From NCBI GenBank assembly GCA_024516155.1, contig JAJJXM010000118.1:1-64000 (forward strand): DNA of 64,000 nt. Reading direction: 5' to 3'. The number at the start of each line of letters is the position of its first letter. The first letter of the stretch is position 1. A model generated the notes under the pieces. The model was given only the letters and a program-made list of their open reading frames with translations. It was not told where the DNA came from and made no database searches. This DNA is from Pyronema omphalodes (Eukaryota > Ascomycota > Pezizomycetes > Pezizales > Pyronemataceae). The position numbers and the translations under genes were made by a program. This document shows positions 31,173 through 40,674 of the stretch, in pieces.

Positions 31173-32776
31173 TGTAAACCGGGGGTCCTAGGGTAATGGA
31201 CGGCCGGGTAACTCCTAAATTCCCGAAAGAAAAGAGAGAAGCAATAATTCCAAGAAGGGGAATTATTACTTCTCAAGGGAATTCTTCTAACGGAAAATAG
31301 AGGTGATAACAGTTATAAGTTTAAACTCTCCTGTGTATCTCAGGGAGCGTTTCGAGAGTATCGGTTCTGGTGGTCGTTTCTTGAAGAGGGACAACCGGAG
31401 GTATTGTCTTGATTTGAGGTAAGGTATAGATTTGATGGCGTCGGGTATTGACTTAAGAGAAGGCAATAACCCTTCGTGGGATGTGTGGTTGTATTCGGAA
31501 CAATGGTGATTGCGTTGCTGGATGATGGCTTCTTCGAGTGGGGGCTTTTGGCACTTTTATATTTTTCTTATCTTGAGCTCCCCACTCATATACCCTGCAA
31601 GCACTGTGCGGTGGGCGGAAGTGGAAGTACCCTAAGACGTTGGTTGGCTACACCTAAACGTGATTTTTCCACCATACAAAATGCAACTTTTGGTAAAAAC
31701 GCTAATATCGCGAATATACTTTAAGACATCCTCCGGGCCGTTATCCGGATGATGCCTTAGTCGTTTGCTATTGCCTAGACTTGATCTTTTCGTCGTTTGC
31801 ACTTGATGTCATAAATAATAATAAGGCATCGGAATGCATTTCGAAGAATGTGCATTGCAGGACCGGCTGACGCGTTCCTGCAACTAACGTCGGACTTCGA
31901 TATCCGGTTGGCGATTCCGTCGCATCCGGTGAAGTCGTTTGTATGATCTGATGATGTCGTCATGGTCGGCAATAGACTGTGGGCCTTCCGGGGGTCTCTA
32001 ATAGGAGGTGGTCCGATGGTCCGTTCATCGTTCGGTCGTCTCGTCATATCGGCAGTTCGAAGGTGCGTTTGCGAAGATAAGGTTTCCGGTGATAACTACC
32101 CAAAGAGGTCGTTAACTCCTTATCTCCTTCGGCCGACTAGACTCCGCTGTCGTAAGATGTTTTTCGGCTCATCCGGTTTCCTCCGTCGGTCAGGCGTAAT
32201 GCCTCGGTCACATATAACTATGTTTTCTTGTTTTACGGCAAAGTGTTTCGTGAATACATTATCCCATTTAACTTAAATACAGTTCTTTCCCTCCTAACCT
32301 TTCGATCCTCATCAACCTTGATATCTGTTTCCTGCGGTGACCTACTTGCGTCACATTCTCCTTTCTATTCGTATGTATATCTGGCCCGCCGGGTCTCTTA
32401 GTTCCACGACCCTTTCTGGACGGTTTTCTCGTATACGGCGGAAGAGGTGCGTTCGCTCAAAGGCTTCGGTAAGTCTTTGAGTGAGGCCCTAAGGTTATAA
32501 GTATTCCAGGTTTTTATCAGCGGCAGCGGTATGTTCCTCGAGGTATGGCTGCGCATTAGAAACCGCAGTCATTGATCGGAAACAGACCCACCTCGGGGGC
32601 TGCCCCGGGTTTCCCCGCCCTAGATGACGCTGACTTTTTCCCTGGCCCCCCATTATCCTACTTCCTGCGGGAAGTGGATGAAGGGTGGTTAGTAATAGCT
32701 CTCGCCTTTGGCTTGAGTTATTACTTAGGTAAGAATCCCCATTCTTTTAAATGTCTTATCGGGGTAGGGTATGACA
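31173..32776 (-). repeat. Gypsy-2 3' LTR (1604 bp)
   Basis: It is identical in length to 39071-40674, with differences seen in, for example, CTCCTAA/CTCTTAA, GACAACC/GACGACC, CCGGATG/CCGGGTG and TTCGCTC/TTCGATC. It holds no supported gene; frames of 82-98 codons on the plus strand are antisense to the element and simply repeat in both LTRs. Confidence 0.95.
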
Positions 32777-32790
32777 CCACCTCCCCCCTT
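32777..32790 (-). promoter_or_regulatory. Gypsy-2 polypurine tract
   Basis: On the minus strand AAGGGGGGAGGTGG lies directly against the 3' LTR. This is the expected place for plus-strand DNA priming in an LTR retrotransposon. Confidence 0.85.
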
Positions 32791-32945
32791 ATAAGATTTC
32801 GCCCCGAAATCACTAACAATGATTATAGTAATTCATGAACGGGGTCTTTTCTGATGAAGTCCTCCAGCCCCTTCATCCACCAACACGTTCTCATGATAAA
32901 ACCATTAAAACCTCAGTGAGGAAAAGGTATCTTATGATGAGTTGG

Positions 32946-35900
32946 TTAAACGCGTTGGTCCCTCGGCATGCTTGGGTTCTCTGAGTGGAACTCGCGGAGA
33001 GATTTCAAGCCGCCTACTATGAAAGATTCATATGGTTCTTCGGTCTGATCTTTCTTCAAGGGAAAGCCTTTCCATTTGACTCGGTAAAGTACTTTTCCTC
33101 TTGTTTTCCTACTTGAAATGATTTCTTCAATTTCCCATTCCTCATTGCCTTCGATGTCATCTGCTCCGTCGATGATCTGAAGGAGGTCCGGGGGAGGTCT
33201 GTTGCCGTTGTTGTAGGGCTCGAGCAGGGAAACGTGGAAGGTGTTGTGGATCTTCCATTTCCGGGGGAGAGATAAGCGCATCGCAGTTGGTGATACTACT
33301 TTCTCTATGGCGAAGGGACCGTGCTTCTTGTGGTCAAGCTTGTCTTTTGGTCTCCTTGTTTGTATGTGTCGTCCGTCTAACATGACCAGATTTCCAACCT
33401 TAAATTCTGGGGCATCCTTTCGTTTAACGTCTGCATACTTGCGCATCCTTTCTTGTGTCAACTTCAAGTTCTGAATAAGTATGCCATGGACGGAGGTGAT
33501 ATGGTTAATGAAGCTTTGTTCCTCATTTAGTTTCGTGTTTGATGATGCCGGGTTTGTGCATGCCGGATGTCTTCCGTAATTGGCGTAGAAGGGCGACATG
33601 CCGGTGGCTTGAGTTATTGAATTGTTGTAGGCGAATTCAGCCATGGGTAGTAGGTCGACCCAATCATCCATTTCGTAGTTGATGAATGATCGGAGGTATG
33701 CTTCGATGGTTTGATTGATTCGTTCAGTTTGCCCATCCGTTTGAGGGTGGAAGGCAGTGCTCATTCTTGGGCGAACACCTAAAATGCCCAAGAATTGTTT
33801 CCACTCTGTCGAAGTGAATCTGGAGTCTCGATCCGAGATTATGTCTGTCGGAATGCCGTGGAATCTCCAAATCTCTCTTGCGAATATCTTGACCAGATGA
33901 GCAGCTGTTTTCGCATCTTTCTTGAGCGGGATAAAATGAGCCATCTTTGTGAATCTATCGATGATGACCCATAGTTGATCGCAACCATCAGAAAGTGGTA
34001 AGTCTGTTATAAAATCCATGGCGATTGATGTCCATGGAGCGTATGGAAGCTCCAGTGGCGAAAGCATTCCATAGGGTTTGTGTGGTGCTGTTTCGTCTCG
34101 TGGACATTCGTTACAGCTTCGGATGTATTCAATTATTTCCTGGTCCATCTTTGGCCACCAGAAATTTCGTCTTATCAATTCTATTGTTTTATCTTGGCCA
34201 AAGTGGCCTGCAATTTTACTATTGTGCTCTGTATGGAGGACCGCTTGTCGTGCATTCTGTGGGACCCAGAGTAATCCCCTGCGGTATAATAGACCGTTCC
34301 TTTCTTCTAATAATCCTTCCGTCCTAGCCTTTTCTTTTCCTTGCTGATCCTTCGCGCTTCCATCCAAACTCCTTAAAGCCTGCTGGTATGCCGCGTCCTT
34401 CTTTCCTGCTTCCCTTATATCCATTTCAAATTCCTTTGTCCATCTAGATACTGCCGTTGACAGATATTCTAGTTGAACAGCCGAACAACAAAAAACCATT
34501 CCTTCTCCTCCTGTACTGATTGCTGAAATTGTGTCAAAGTGTTTCTCTTTCAGGATCGTCTGTACAGGCTGATCTCCATCTCCCCCCTTTTCAGGGCGGT
34601 ACTCCGGGCGCCTAGACAATGCATCTGGCTTGCCATTACTTGTTCCTTTTCGATAAAAAATTTTGAAGTCCACGCCAGCCAATTCCTGAGCCCAGCGTGC
34701 CTGCCTTCGGTTGAGCACTTTAGTTGTCATAAAGTACTCGAGGTTTTTATGGTCGGTGTATACCTGAACCATGTGTAAGGATCCCTCCAGATATCGTCTC
34801 CAAACCTTGAAGCAGTCAACAATCGCTAGTAATTCCTTGTCGTGGATTTCGTAGTTGATTTCTGCTGGGGAGAACTTTCTGGAGTGAAAGGCGACAGGGT
34901 GTAATTTGTTATCCTCGCCCTTTTGTGACAGAGTTGCGCCTAATGCGAAATCTGAAGCATCGGTTTCAACAATACATTCGCGCTGAGGGTCGAAATGTGT
35001 GAGGATCGGTGCTGTTGTGAAGCATTTCTTGAGTCTTTCAAATGCTGTTGTCATGTTTTCGGTCCAAACCCAGTCTTTTGGTGAACCTTTCGTTGAGTCG
35101 CTTAAGGGTTTTGCAATCTTCGAGAATCCGGTAATGAAGCGGCGGTAAAAGTTGGCGAATCCGATGAATGATTGAACGCCCTTCAAATTAGTTGGCCGCT
35201 GCCAATCTTGAATGGTCTGAACCTTATCCTGAGCCATTTCAATCCCGTCTTGTGAAATGACATAGCCTAAGAAATCAACGTTGGATGTTGACCAGAAACA
35301 CTTGTCCTGAGAAATAGCCAGGCCGTTTTCTGCAAGTCGTTTCAGGACATCTAGGACTAGTCGGTCGTGCTCTTCCTCGGTTTCGGCATATATGAGAATG
35401 TCGTCCAGGTAGACAATGAGGCCTTGGTCGAGTAAGTCTCGGAATATGTGATTCATCATATTCTGGAAAGTTGCCGGTGCATTAGAGAGTCCAAATGGCA
35501 TCACTGTGTATTCGTACAGCCCATATCTGGTTTTGAAGGCTGTCTTCCATTCGTCTCCGGGCTTTATCCTGATTAGGTTATAGCCGTTTTTGAGATCAAT
35601 TTTGGTGAAGATTTTGGCACCGCGAACTCGATCCTGTAGTTCGGTCATGATCGGTAAGGGGTACCGGTTTGCTATGGTCACTTTATTTAAGCCCCGGTAA
35701 TCGACACAAAGTCGTAGTCCTCTGCCATGGGGTTTTGGGACGAAGATGATTGGTGCCGCTGCTGGGGATTTTGAATGTCTAATTTTACCTAGTTCCAACA
35801 TTTCTTTTAGATATTTCCGAAGTTCCGTGAGCTCGGCTTCGTTCAAGGGGTACATTGGTCCCCATGGCGGCTGTTCCCCTTCCTCGAGGTCGATTGCATG

Positions 35901-36701
35901 ATCGTATGGCTTATGATCCGGTAGTTTGTCCGCTAGTTCCTTTCCTAAGACCTCGCATAGGGGCCGGAACTTATCAGGTATGATGCAGGCTGGGTTGATG
36001 TCGGTTGCGTCTGAAGTGACAGCGGCAACATACCCAATCACTGTGGCATCTTCATTGAATAGGATGTCTGGATCCAACGAGAGCGAGAATTCTTGTGCTG
36101 CGGCTAGCGTGCAGTGTTGTTTGCAGAAGTTGGTATCCAAGGTAATGTCGTTGGGATTTCCCCAAAAGTGGTTCGGTTGGTGTTTTGCCATCCACCAACA
36201 GGGCAGGATGATGTCCGTCCCTGCTTCTAACGGCATGATTTCGAAAGTTTCTCTTGTGTAATGCTGTCGGTATTGTAAGAGAAGGGAATGTGTGAAAGCC
36301 TGCCCAGCCTCACGTAGTGCAGATCCGTCTGCTCCATTGATGCGTAAGGGGTGGTTTCGATTGATGTGGGGCAGATTATGTCTTGCTACAAATGTCGAAC
36401 TGATAATAGGGATTGCTGCTCCAGTATCAAACATTGTCCGAACGCAGAACACCCGTTCCCCTGGTACTGATATGTTCATTTTGACTATGGGCCGTGGCCC
36501 GGACTTTGGGGGTTCATTTTCAACTTTTTTCGTTAGTTTAGCCTTTTTACTGTGTTTTTGAGGGTTTTGTGTTTTTGTCCGTTTAACGCCGCAAATTGAA
36601 AGATGTCTATGGTTCAATGCGTCTTGATCTGGTTGACCGTGCTTGCGCATCGTAGCCGGTCTTGTTAGTTTAAATCCGAATGTTCGGATCTGATTTCCCA
36701 A
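32946..36701 (-). CDS. pol: Gypsy-2 pol: protease, RT, RNase H, integrase, chromodomain
   Basis: The open frame has no ATG at its start; residue 1 here is the TTG at 36701, and translation should enter by a -1 shift at 36668-36674. Domains by residue: aspartic protease DTG 92-94; RT with MPFGLSNAPATF 401-412 and YLDD 431-434; RNase H with TDAS 580-583, Glu623 and YTDH 648-651; integrase zinc residues His826, His833, Cys863 and Cys866; catalytic Asp896, Asp957 and Glu993 with 35 residues between the last two; a GPF module at 1128; and a C-terminal chromodomain, about 1187-1240 (EEWEIEEIISSRKTRGK, then VKWKGF). The order RT-RNase H-IN-chromodomain marks a Ty3/Gypsy chromovirus. All catalytic residues are present and there is no stop over 1251 codons. 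Confidence 0.95.
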   Translation of the reverse strand: MGNQIRTFGFKLTRPATMRKHGQPDQDALNHRHLSICGVKRTKTQNPQKHSKKAKLTKKVENEPPKSGPRPIVKMNISVPGERVFCVRTMFDTGAAIPIISSTFVARHNLPHINRNHPLRINGADGSALREAGQAFTHSLLLQYRQHYTRETFEIMPLEAGTDIILPCWWMAKHQPNHFWGNPNDITLDTNFCKQHCTLAAAQEFSLSLDPDILFNEDATVIGYVAAVTSDATDINPACIIPDKFRPLCEVLGKELADKLPDHKPYDHAIDLEEGEQPPWGPMYPLNEAELTELRKYLKEMLELGKIRHSKSPAAAPIIFVPKPHGRGLRLCVDYRGLNKVTIANRYPLPIMTELQDRVRGAKIFTKIDLKNGYNLIRIKPGDEWKTAFKTRYGLYEYTVMPFGLSNAPATFQNMMNHIFRDLLDQGLIVYLDDILIYAETEEEHDRLVLDVLKRLAENGLAISQDKCFWSTSNVDFLGYVISQDGIEMAQDKVQTIQDWQRPTNLKGVQSFIGFANFYRRFITGFSKIAKPLSDSTKGSPKDWVWTENMTTAFERLKKCFTTAPILTHFDPQRECIVETDASDFALGATLSQKGEDNKLHPVAFHSRKFSPAEINYEIHDKELLAIVDCFKVWRRYLEGSLHMVQVYTDHKNLEYFMTTKVLNRRQARWAQELAGVDFKIFYRKGTSNGKPDALSRRPEYRPEKGGDGDQPVQTILKEKHFDTISAISTGGEGMVFCCSAVQLEYLSTAVSRWTKEFEMDIREAGKKDAAYQQALRSLDGSAKDQQGKEKARTEGLLEERNGLLYRRGLLWVPQNARQAVLHTEHNSKIAGHFGQDKTIELIRRNFWWPKMDQEIIEYIRSCNECPRDETAPHKPYGMLSPLELPYAPWTSIAMDFITDLPLSDGCDQLWVIIDRFTKMAHFIPLKKDAKTAAHLVKIFAREIWRFHGIPTDIISDRDSRFTSTEWKQFLGILGVRPRMSTAFHPQTDGQTERINQTIEAYLRSFINYEMDDWVDLLPMAEFAYNNSITQATGMSPFYANYGRHPACTNPASSNTKLNEEQSFINHITSVHGILIQNLKLTQERMRKYADVKRKDAPEFKVGNLVMLDGRHIQTRRPKDKLDHKKHGPFAIEKVVSPTAMRLSLPRKWKIHNTFHVSLLEPYNNGNRPPPDLLQIIDGADDIEGNEEWEIEEIISSRKTRGKVLYRVKWKGFPLKKDQTEEPYESFIVGGLKSLREFHSENPSMPRDQRV

Positions 36702-39004
36702 ACACGGGGAGATTCTGGTGAACCCGGCGCGACCGCGGCTACCTGCTTAGCCTTCTTGGTGGGTCGCTCCTCTTCGGATTCCTCATCGTCAGCTTCATCG
36801 TCGGTTGATCTTGCTCTTTTCTTTCGGTTCACCGCAGCCACTTTTGCTGCAAGTTCGGTACCTTGGGAGGTCTTCTTCGCAAAACATTCCAATGTGTGAT
36901 GGCTGGAACGTCCGCATCTCCAACAGGATGCCTTATCCGCCTTATACTGATCGATTTCAGATTGTGGCACACCGACCAATGCGTCCCGGGTGCTCTGAAA
37001 CTTCTTCTCCTTTGGTTTGTTGGAGGTTGAGGGCCTATCCCTCTGGTTATCCTTCGATTTCTGGTGGCGTCCTTTATCTTTCTCATTCTTCCTTGTAGAC
37101 CTATCTTTTTCCGGCTGGAAATCGATTTGTTGTAGGAGTGGATTCTCCTTTCGATTCTTCTCGTTTTCTCTGTTGGTGGCCTTCTTTACAAGGGCGGCCT
37201 TGAAGAGTTCGAATGACGGGTCGTATAGGTCTTCGGTCAGATCCGTCGCTGCTCGGACGACCTCGTCCTCGAAGGACTGAGCATACATCTCTCGGAGAAC
37301 CTCTCCCTGAAGCTGAGCCTTCTCCTGGTAGATCGACTTCCGGATTCCCCACTGGTCGGCGGGAAGCCCGGTCTTGTGCCAGCCCGGGAGGTGTTTCCAA
37401 CGAAGCTTGTTCATTTTCGCGGTGTAGTTCCGCCTCTCATGTGGGTCGCGGAAGTATTGAGTCATTGCCGCCGCGTAGGTTTCCCAGTTGTCTTGTTGCT
37501 TAGAGGACTCCCACGTGTCGACGCGATTCTGATGCCATTGGCGTGCATCGCCCTTGAGGAAGGATCCAAGCCAGTGGATCTTTTGAAGGTCCGTTTGATA
37601 GTCAATCGCTCGGACTGTCATAAACTCCTTAACGGCCTTGAACCATGGCATGAACTCTGCCTTTTCTCCGGAAAATGATTCTGGCTCTTTCATCTTAGGA
37701 GCTTTACCAACGACTACGGGTGCCCTGTTTTTTGACACCCTATTCTTCTTATCCTTTTTGCGCAGCTCCCGAATGTATCGCCGAATTTCCTTTGGGACTT
37801 GTTCGGCATACCTTGGTGCAGAGTCTGAATCAGAATCGGAGGATTCAGAGCTGCTGCTGTCAGGTGGAGGAGGAGGAGGGGGTATACGTCCGTTTGGTGG
37901 ACTGCTTCCCCGTCTAGAACCTCTTCGGGAGGCTTGGATGGATCCCCGTCCATTTCGTTCATTTGGTCTAGGAGGAATTGGCGGTGGCAGATTATAAAGG
38001 GAGTCATCATCTTCCTGGTCGTCGGGTTCGGAATTGGTCATGTCGTGGTCACTCTCCGGTGAAGGGGCCCGACCATCTCTGCAACGTCCTTGGATCACTT
38101 CACTGATTAGTGACGCTACATCGGCTTGCCTACCCGGGCCTGCAACCCTTTTGACCTGCTCCTGTAATTCCAGCTCAATGGCCTTCCACTTGTTGTCGAA
38201 AGCGGCCTGTAATTCTTCTCTTTCGCGTTGACTTGCCGCGGCGGCCTCGTCTTGTTGTTTCTTCAGACGATCATGATCAGCCTGTTGTCGTTTCTGGAGC
38301 TGTGAAAGGCGGTCCATTTCCTTTCGGACTCTCTTTTTCTCGTCCGCTAAGTCCGCCTTTAATGCGGCTTCCTTATCTTTCAACTCCTGCTTGTCTTTGG
38401 CCATCCGGGCCTCCAGGTCCTTTTCCTTTTGTCGTAATTCTGCTGCCCATCGTTCGCAGCTGGCGTTCCATTCCTCCTGTTTTGTGGCTTCCGCTCGATA
38501 GTAAGCCATAATGATTTGTTGATTGTTTTCTAATTTCTCGGTATACGCCTCTAGGGTCACCTGTCGATGGACTTCGTCATTGACCCGAGTGATTTGGAGG
38601 TCCTCCATTTGTCGTTGAAGCTGAGTGTATGCTTCGGCGACCTCCATAAATTGGCGGTTGGTGAGGTTGAATTGGGCATTCACCGCATTACCCATCTGTT
38701 GTTGTGTTTGTTGCAAGGCTTGGTCCAAGTTGACTTGGATGTTTTCGTATGCCGTTTGCATATTCATGAACATCCGGATTGCATCGCCCTCGTCGTTCTG
38801 GATTTGGCCGCGTAAGTTGCTGATGTCTACAGCAGTACGAGCCAGTTGTCTCATCAGGTCCTCAGCCCATGGTGGGATGCTCGGGATACTGATGGAATCT
38901 GGTAACCCACTCATTTCTACCTCGTTGCTGGAGTTGTCGGGGTCAGCACTGAGGAGAGCCCATGAGGGGAGGGGCTGGAATTCGTATTCCATAAGTTCAG
39001 CCAT
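36665..39004 (-). CDS. gag: Gypsy-2 gag (779 aa)
   Basis: This is the structural protein that packages the RNA. It starts at ATG 39004, 66 bases after the 5' LTR. A coiled coil of about 115 residues (175-288, Lys/Glu/Gln-rich) is followed by an acidic, then Pro/Ser-rich linker (315-400), a capsid-like domain from about 442 (FSGEKAEFMPWFKAVKEF, then WLGSFLKGDARQW) and one CCHC zinc knuckle, CWRCGRSSHHTLEC (Cys694, Cys697, His702, Cys707). A basic and acidic tail ends ...EHSDLN. The last two codons and the stop read TTA AAC TAA, part of the frameshift site. The long N-terminal coiled coil is unusual for a Ty3/Gypsy gag. Confidence 0.95.
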   Translation of the reverse strand: MAELMEYEFQPLPSWALLSADPDNSSNEVEMSGLPDSISIPSIPPWAEDLMRQLARTAVDISNLRGQIQNDEGDAIRMFMNMQTAYENIQVNLDQALQQTQQQMGNAVNAQFNLTNRQFMEVAEAYTQLQRQMEDLQITRVNDEVHRQVTLEAYTEKLENNQQIIMAYYRAEATKQEEWNASCERWAAELRQKEKDLEARMAKDKQELKDKEAALKADLADEKKRVRKEMDRLSQLQKRQQADHDRLKKQQDEAAAASQREREELQAAFDNKWKAIELELQEQVKRVAGPGRQADVASLISEVIQGRCRDGRAPSPESDHDMTNSEPDDQEDDDSLYNLPPPIPPRPNERNGRGSIQASRRGSRRGSSPPNGRIPPPPPPPDSSSSESSDSDSDSAPRYAEQVPKEIRRYIRELRKKDKKNRVSKNRAPVVVGKAPKMKEPESFSGEKAEFMPWFKAVKEFMTVRAIDYQTDLQKIHWLGSFLKGDARQWHQNRVDTWESSKQQDNWETYAAAMTQYFRDPHERRNYTAKMNKLRWKHLPGWHKTGLPADQWGIRKSIYQEKAQLQGEVLREMYAQSFEDEVVRAATDLTEDLYDPSFELFKAALVKKATNRENEKNRKENPLLQQIDFQPEKDRSTRKNEKDKGRHQKSKDNQRDRPSTSNKPKEKKFQSTRDALVGVPQSEIDQYKADKASCWRCGRSSHHTLECFAKKTSQGTELAAKVAAVNRKKRARSTDDEADDEESEEERPTKKAKQVAAVAPGSPESPRVWEIRSEHSDLN
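36668..36674 (-). promoter_or_regulatory. -1 frameshift heptamer T TTA AAC at the gag stop
   Basis: On the minus strand TTTAAAC fits X XXY YYZ in the gag frame (GAT TTA AAC TAA) and sits immediately before the gag stop. Pol is in the -1 frame and open through this site; its last upstream stop is a TAA about 80 bases earlier. Downstream, ATGCG and CGCAT could pair with a long loop. No strong pseudoknot is obvious by eye. Confidence 0.85.
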
Positions 39005-39070
39005 GTCGTAATATGGTAGCTGATAACTACTTCTCGATTCACTCGGTGAGGTATATGAGTAAACTTATAG
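39005..39070 (-). promoter_or_regulatory. Gypsy-2 leader with possible self-priming site
   Basis: The 66 bases between the LTR and gag begin CTATAAGTTTACTC. There is no TGG against the LTR, so no usual tRNA primer site. The plus-strand TAAACTTATA at 39060-39069 is the reverse complement of 39212-39221 inside the LTR, so the RNA of the LTR could pair with the primer site, as in Tf1-type self-priming elements. Confidence 0.55.
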
Positions 39071-40674
39071 TGTAAACCGGGGGTCCTAGGGTAATGGACG
39101 GCCGGGTAACTCTTAAATTCCCGAAAGAAAAGAGAGAAGCAATAATTCCAAGAAGGGGAATTATTACTTCTCAAGGGAATTCTTCTAACGGAAAATAGAG
39201 GTGATAACAGTTATAAGTTTAAACTCTCCTGTGTATCTCAGGGAGCGTTTCGAGAGTATCGGTTCTGGTGGTCGTTTCTTGAAGAGGGACGACCGGAGGT
39301 ATTGTCTTGATTTGAGGTAAGGTATAGATTTGATGGCGTCGGGTATTGACTTAAGAGAAGGCAATAACCCTTCGTGGGATGTGTGGTTGTATTCGGAACA
39401 ATGGTGATTGCGTTGCTGGATGATGGCTTCTTCGAGTGGGGGCTTTTGGCACTTTTATATTTTTCTTATCTTGAGCTCCCCACTCATATACCCTGCAAGC
39501 ACTGTGCGGTGGGCGGAAGTGGAAGTACCCTAAGACGTTGGTTGGCTACACCTAAACGTGATTTTTCCACCATACAAAATGCAACTTTTGGTAAAAACGC
39601 TAATATCGCGAATATACTTTAAGACATCCTCCGGGCCGTTATCCGGGTGATGCCTTAGTCGTTTGCTATTGCCTAGACTTGATCTTTTCTTCGTTTGCAC
39701 TTGATGTCATAAATAATAATAAGGCATCGGAATGCATTTCGAAGAATGTGCATTGCAGGACCGGCTGACGCGTTCCTGCAACTAACGTCGGACTTCGATA
39801 TCCGGTTGGCGATTCCGTCGCATCCGGTGAAGTCGTTTGTATGATCTGATGATGTCGTCCTGGTCGGCAATAGACTGTGGGCCTTCCGGGGGTCTCTAAT
39901 AGGAGGTGGTCCGATGGTCCGTTCATCGTTCGGTCGTCTCGTCATATCGGCAGTTCGAAGGTGCGTTTGCGAAGATAAGGTTTCCGGTGATAACTACCCA
40001 AAGAGGTAGTTAACTCCTTATCTCCTTCGGCCGACTAGACTCCGCTGTCGTAAGATGTTTTTCGGCTCATCCGGTTTCCTCCGTCGGTCAGGCGTAATGC
40101 CTCGGTCACATATAACTATGTTTTCTTGTTTTACGGCAAAGTGTTTCGTGAATACATTATCCCATTTAACTTAAATACAGTTCTTTCCCTCCTAACCTTT
40201 CTATCCTCATCAACCTTGATATCTGTTTCCTGCGGTGACCTACTTGCGTCACATTCTCCTTTCTATTCGTATGTATATCTGGCCCGCCGGGTCTCTTAGT
40301 TCCACGACCCTTTCTGGACGGTTTTCTCGTATACGGCGGAAGAGGTGCGTTCGATCAAAGGCTTCGGTAAGTCTTTGAGTGAGGCCCTAAGGTTATAAGT
40401 ATTCCAGGTTTTTATCAGCGGCAGCGGTATGTTCCTCGAGGTATGGCTGCGCATTAGAAACCGCAGTCATTGATCGGAAACAGACCCACCTCGGGGGCTG
40501 CCCCGGGTTTCCCCGCCCTAGATGACGCTGACTTTTTCCCTGGCCCCCCATTATCCTACTTCCTGCGGGAAGTGGATGAAGGGTGGTTAGTAATAGCTCT
40601 CGCCTTTGGCTTGAGTTATTACTTAGGTAAGAATCCCCATTCTTTTAAATGTCTTATCGGGGTAGGGTATGACA
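39071..40674 (-). repeat. Gypsy-2 5' LTR (1604 bp)
   Basis: It starts TGTAAACCGGGG and ends GGGTATGACA, followed by the ACGGG duplication. Transcription should start inside it. If RNA began near 39221, its first ten bases would match the primer site complement in the leader. I see no convincing TATA box just upstream of that point. Confidence 0.95.

Larger units (their letters stand above)
31173..40674 (-). mobile_element. Gypsy-2, complete chromodomain LTR retrotransposon (9502 bp)
   Basis: Both LTRs are exactly 1604 bp with TGTAAACC...GTATGACA ends, flanked by ACGGG on both sides (31168-31172 and 40675-40679). Internal order on the minus strand: 5' LTR, leader with a self-complementary primer site, gag, a -1 slippery site, pol with protease, RT, RNase H, integrase and chromodomain, a polypurine tract and the 3' LTR. 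About eight substitutions separate the LTRs (roughly 0.5 percent), so insertion was recent. Both ORFs are intact, so it may be competent. Confidence 0.95.

Noticed and set aside
31476..31724. 82-codon plus-strand frame starting MGCVVVFGTMVIALLDD, repeated at 39374-39622
   Set aside because: It lies inside both Gypsy-2 LTRs, antisense to the element, and is conserved only because the LTRs are nearly identical.
32572..32838. 88-codon plus-strand frame MIGNRPTSGAAPGFPALD and its longer twin at 40470
   Set aside because: It is LTR sequence antisense to gag-pol, and the two versions diverge exactly where the LTR ends.
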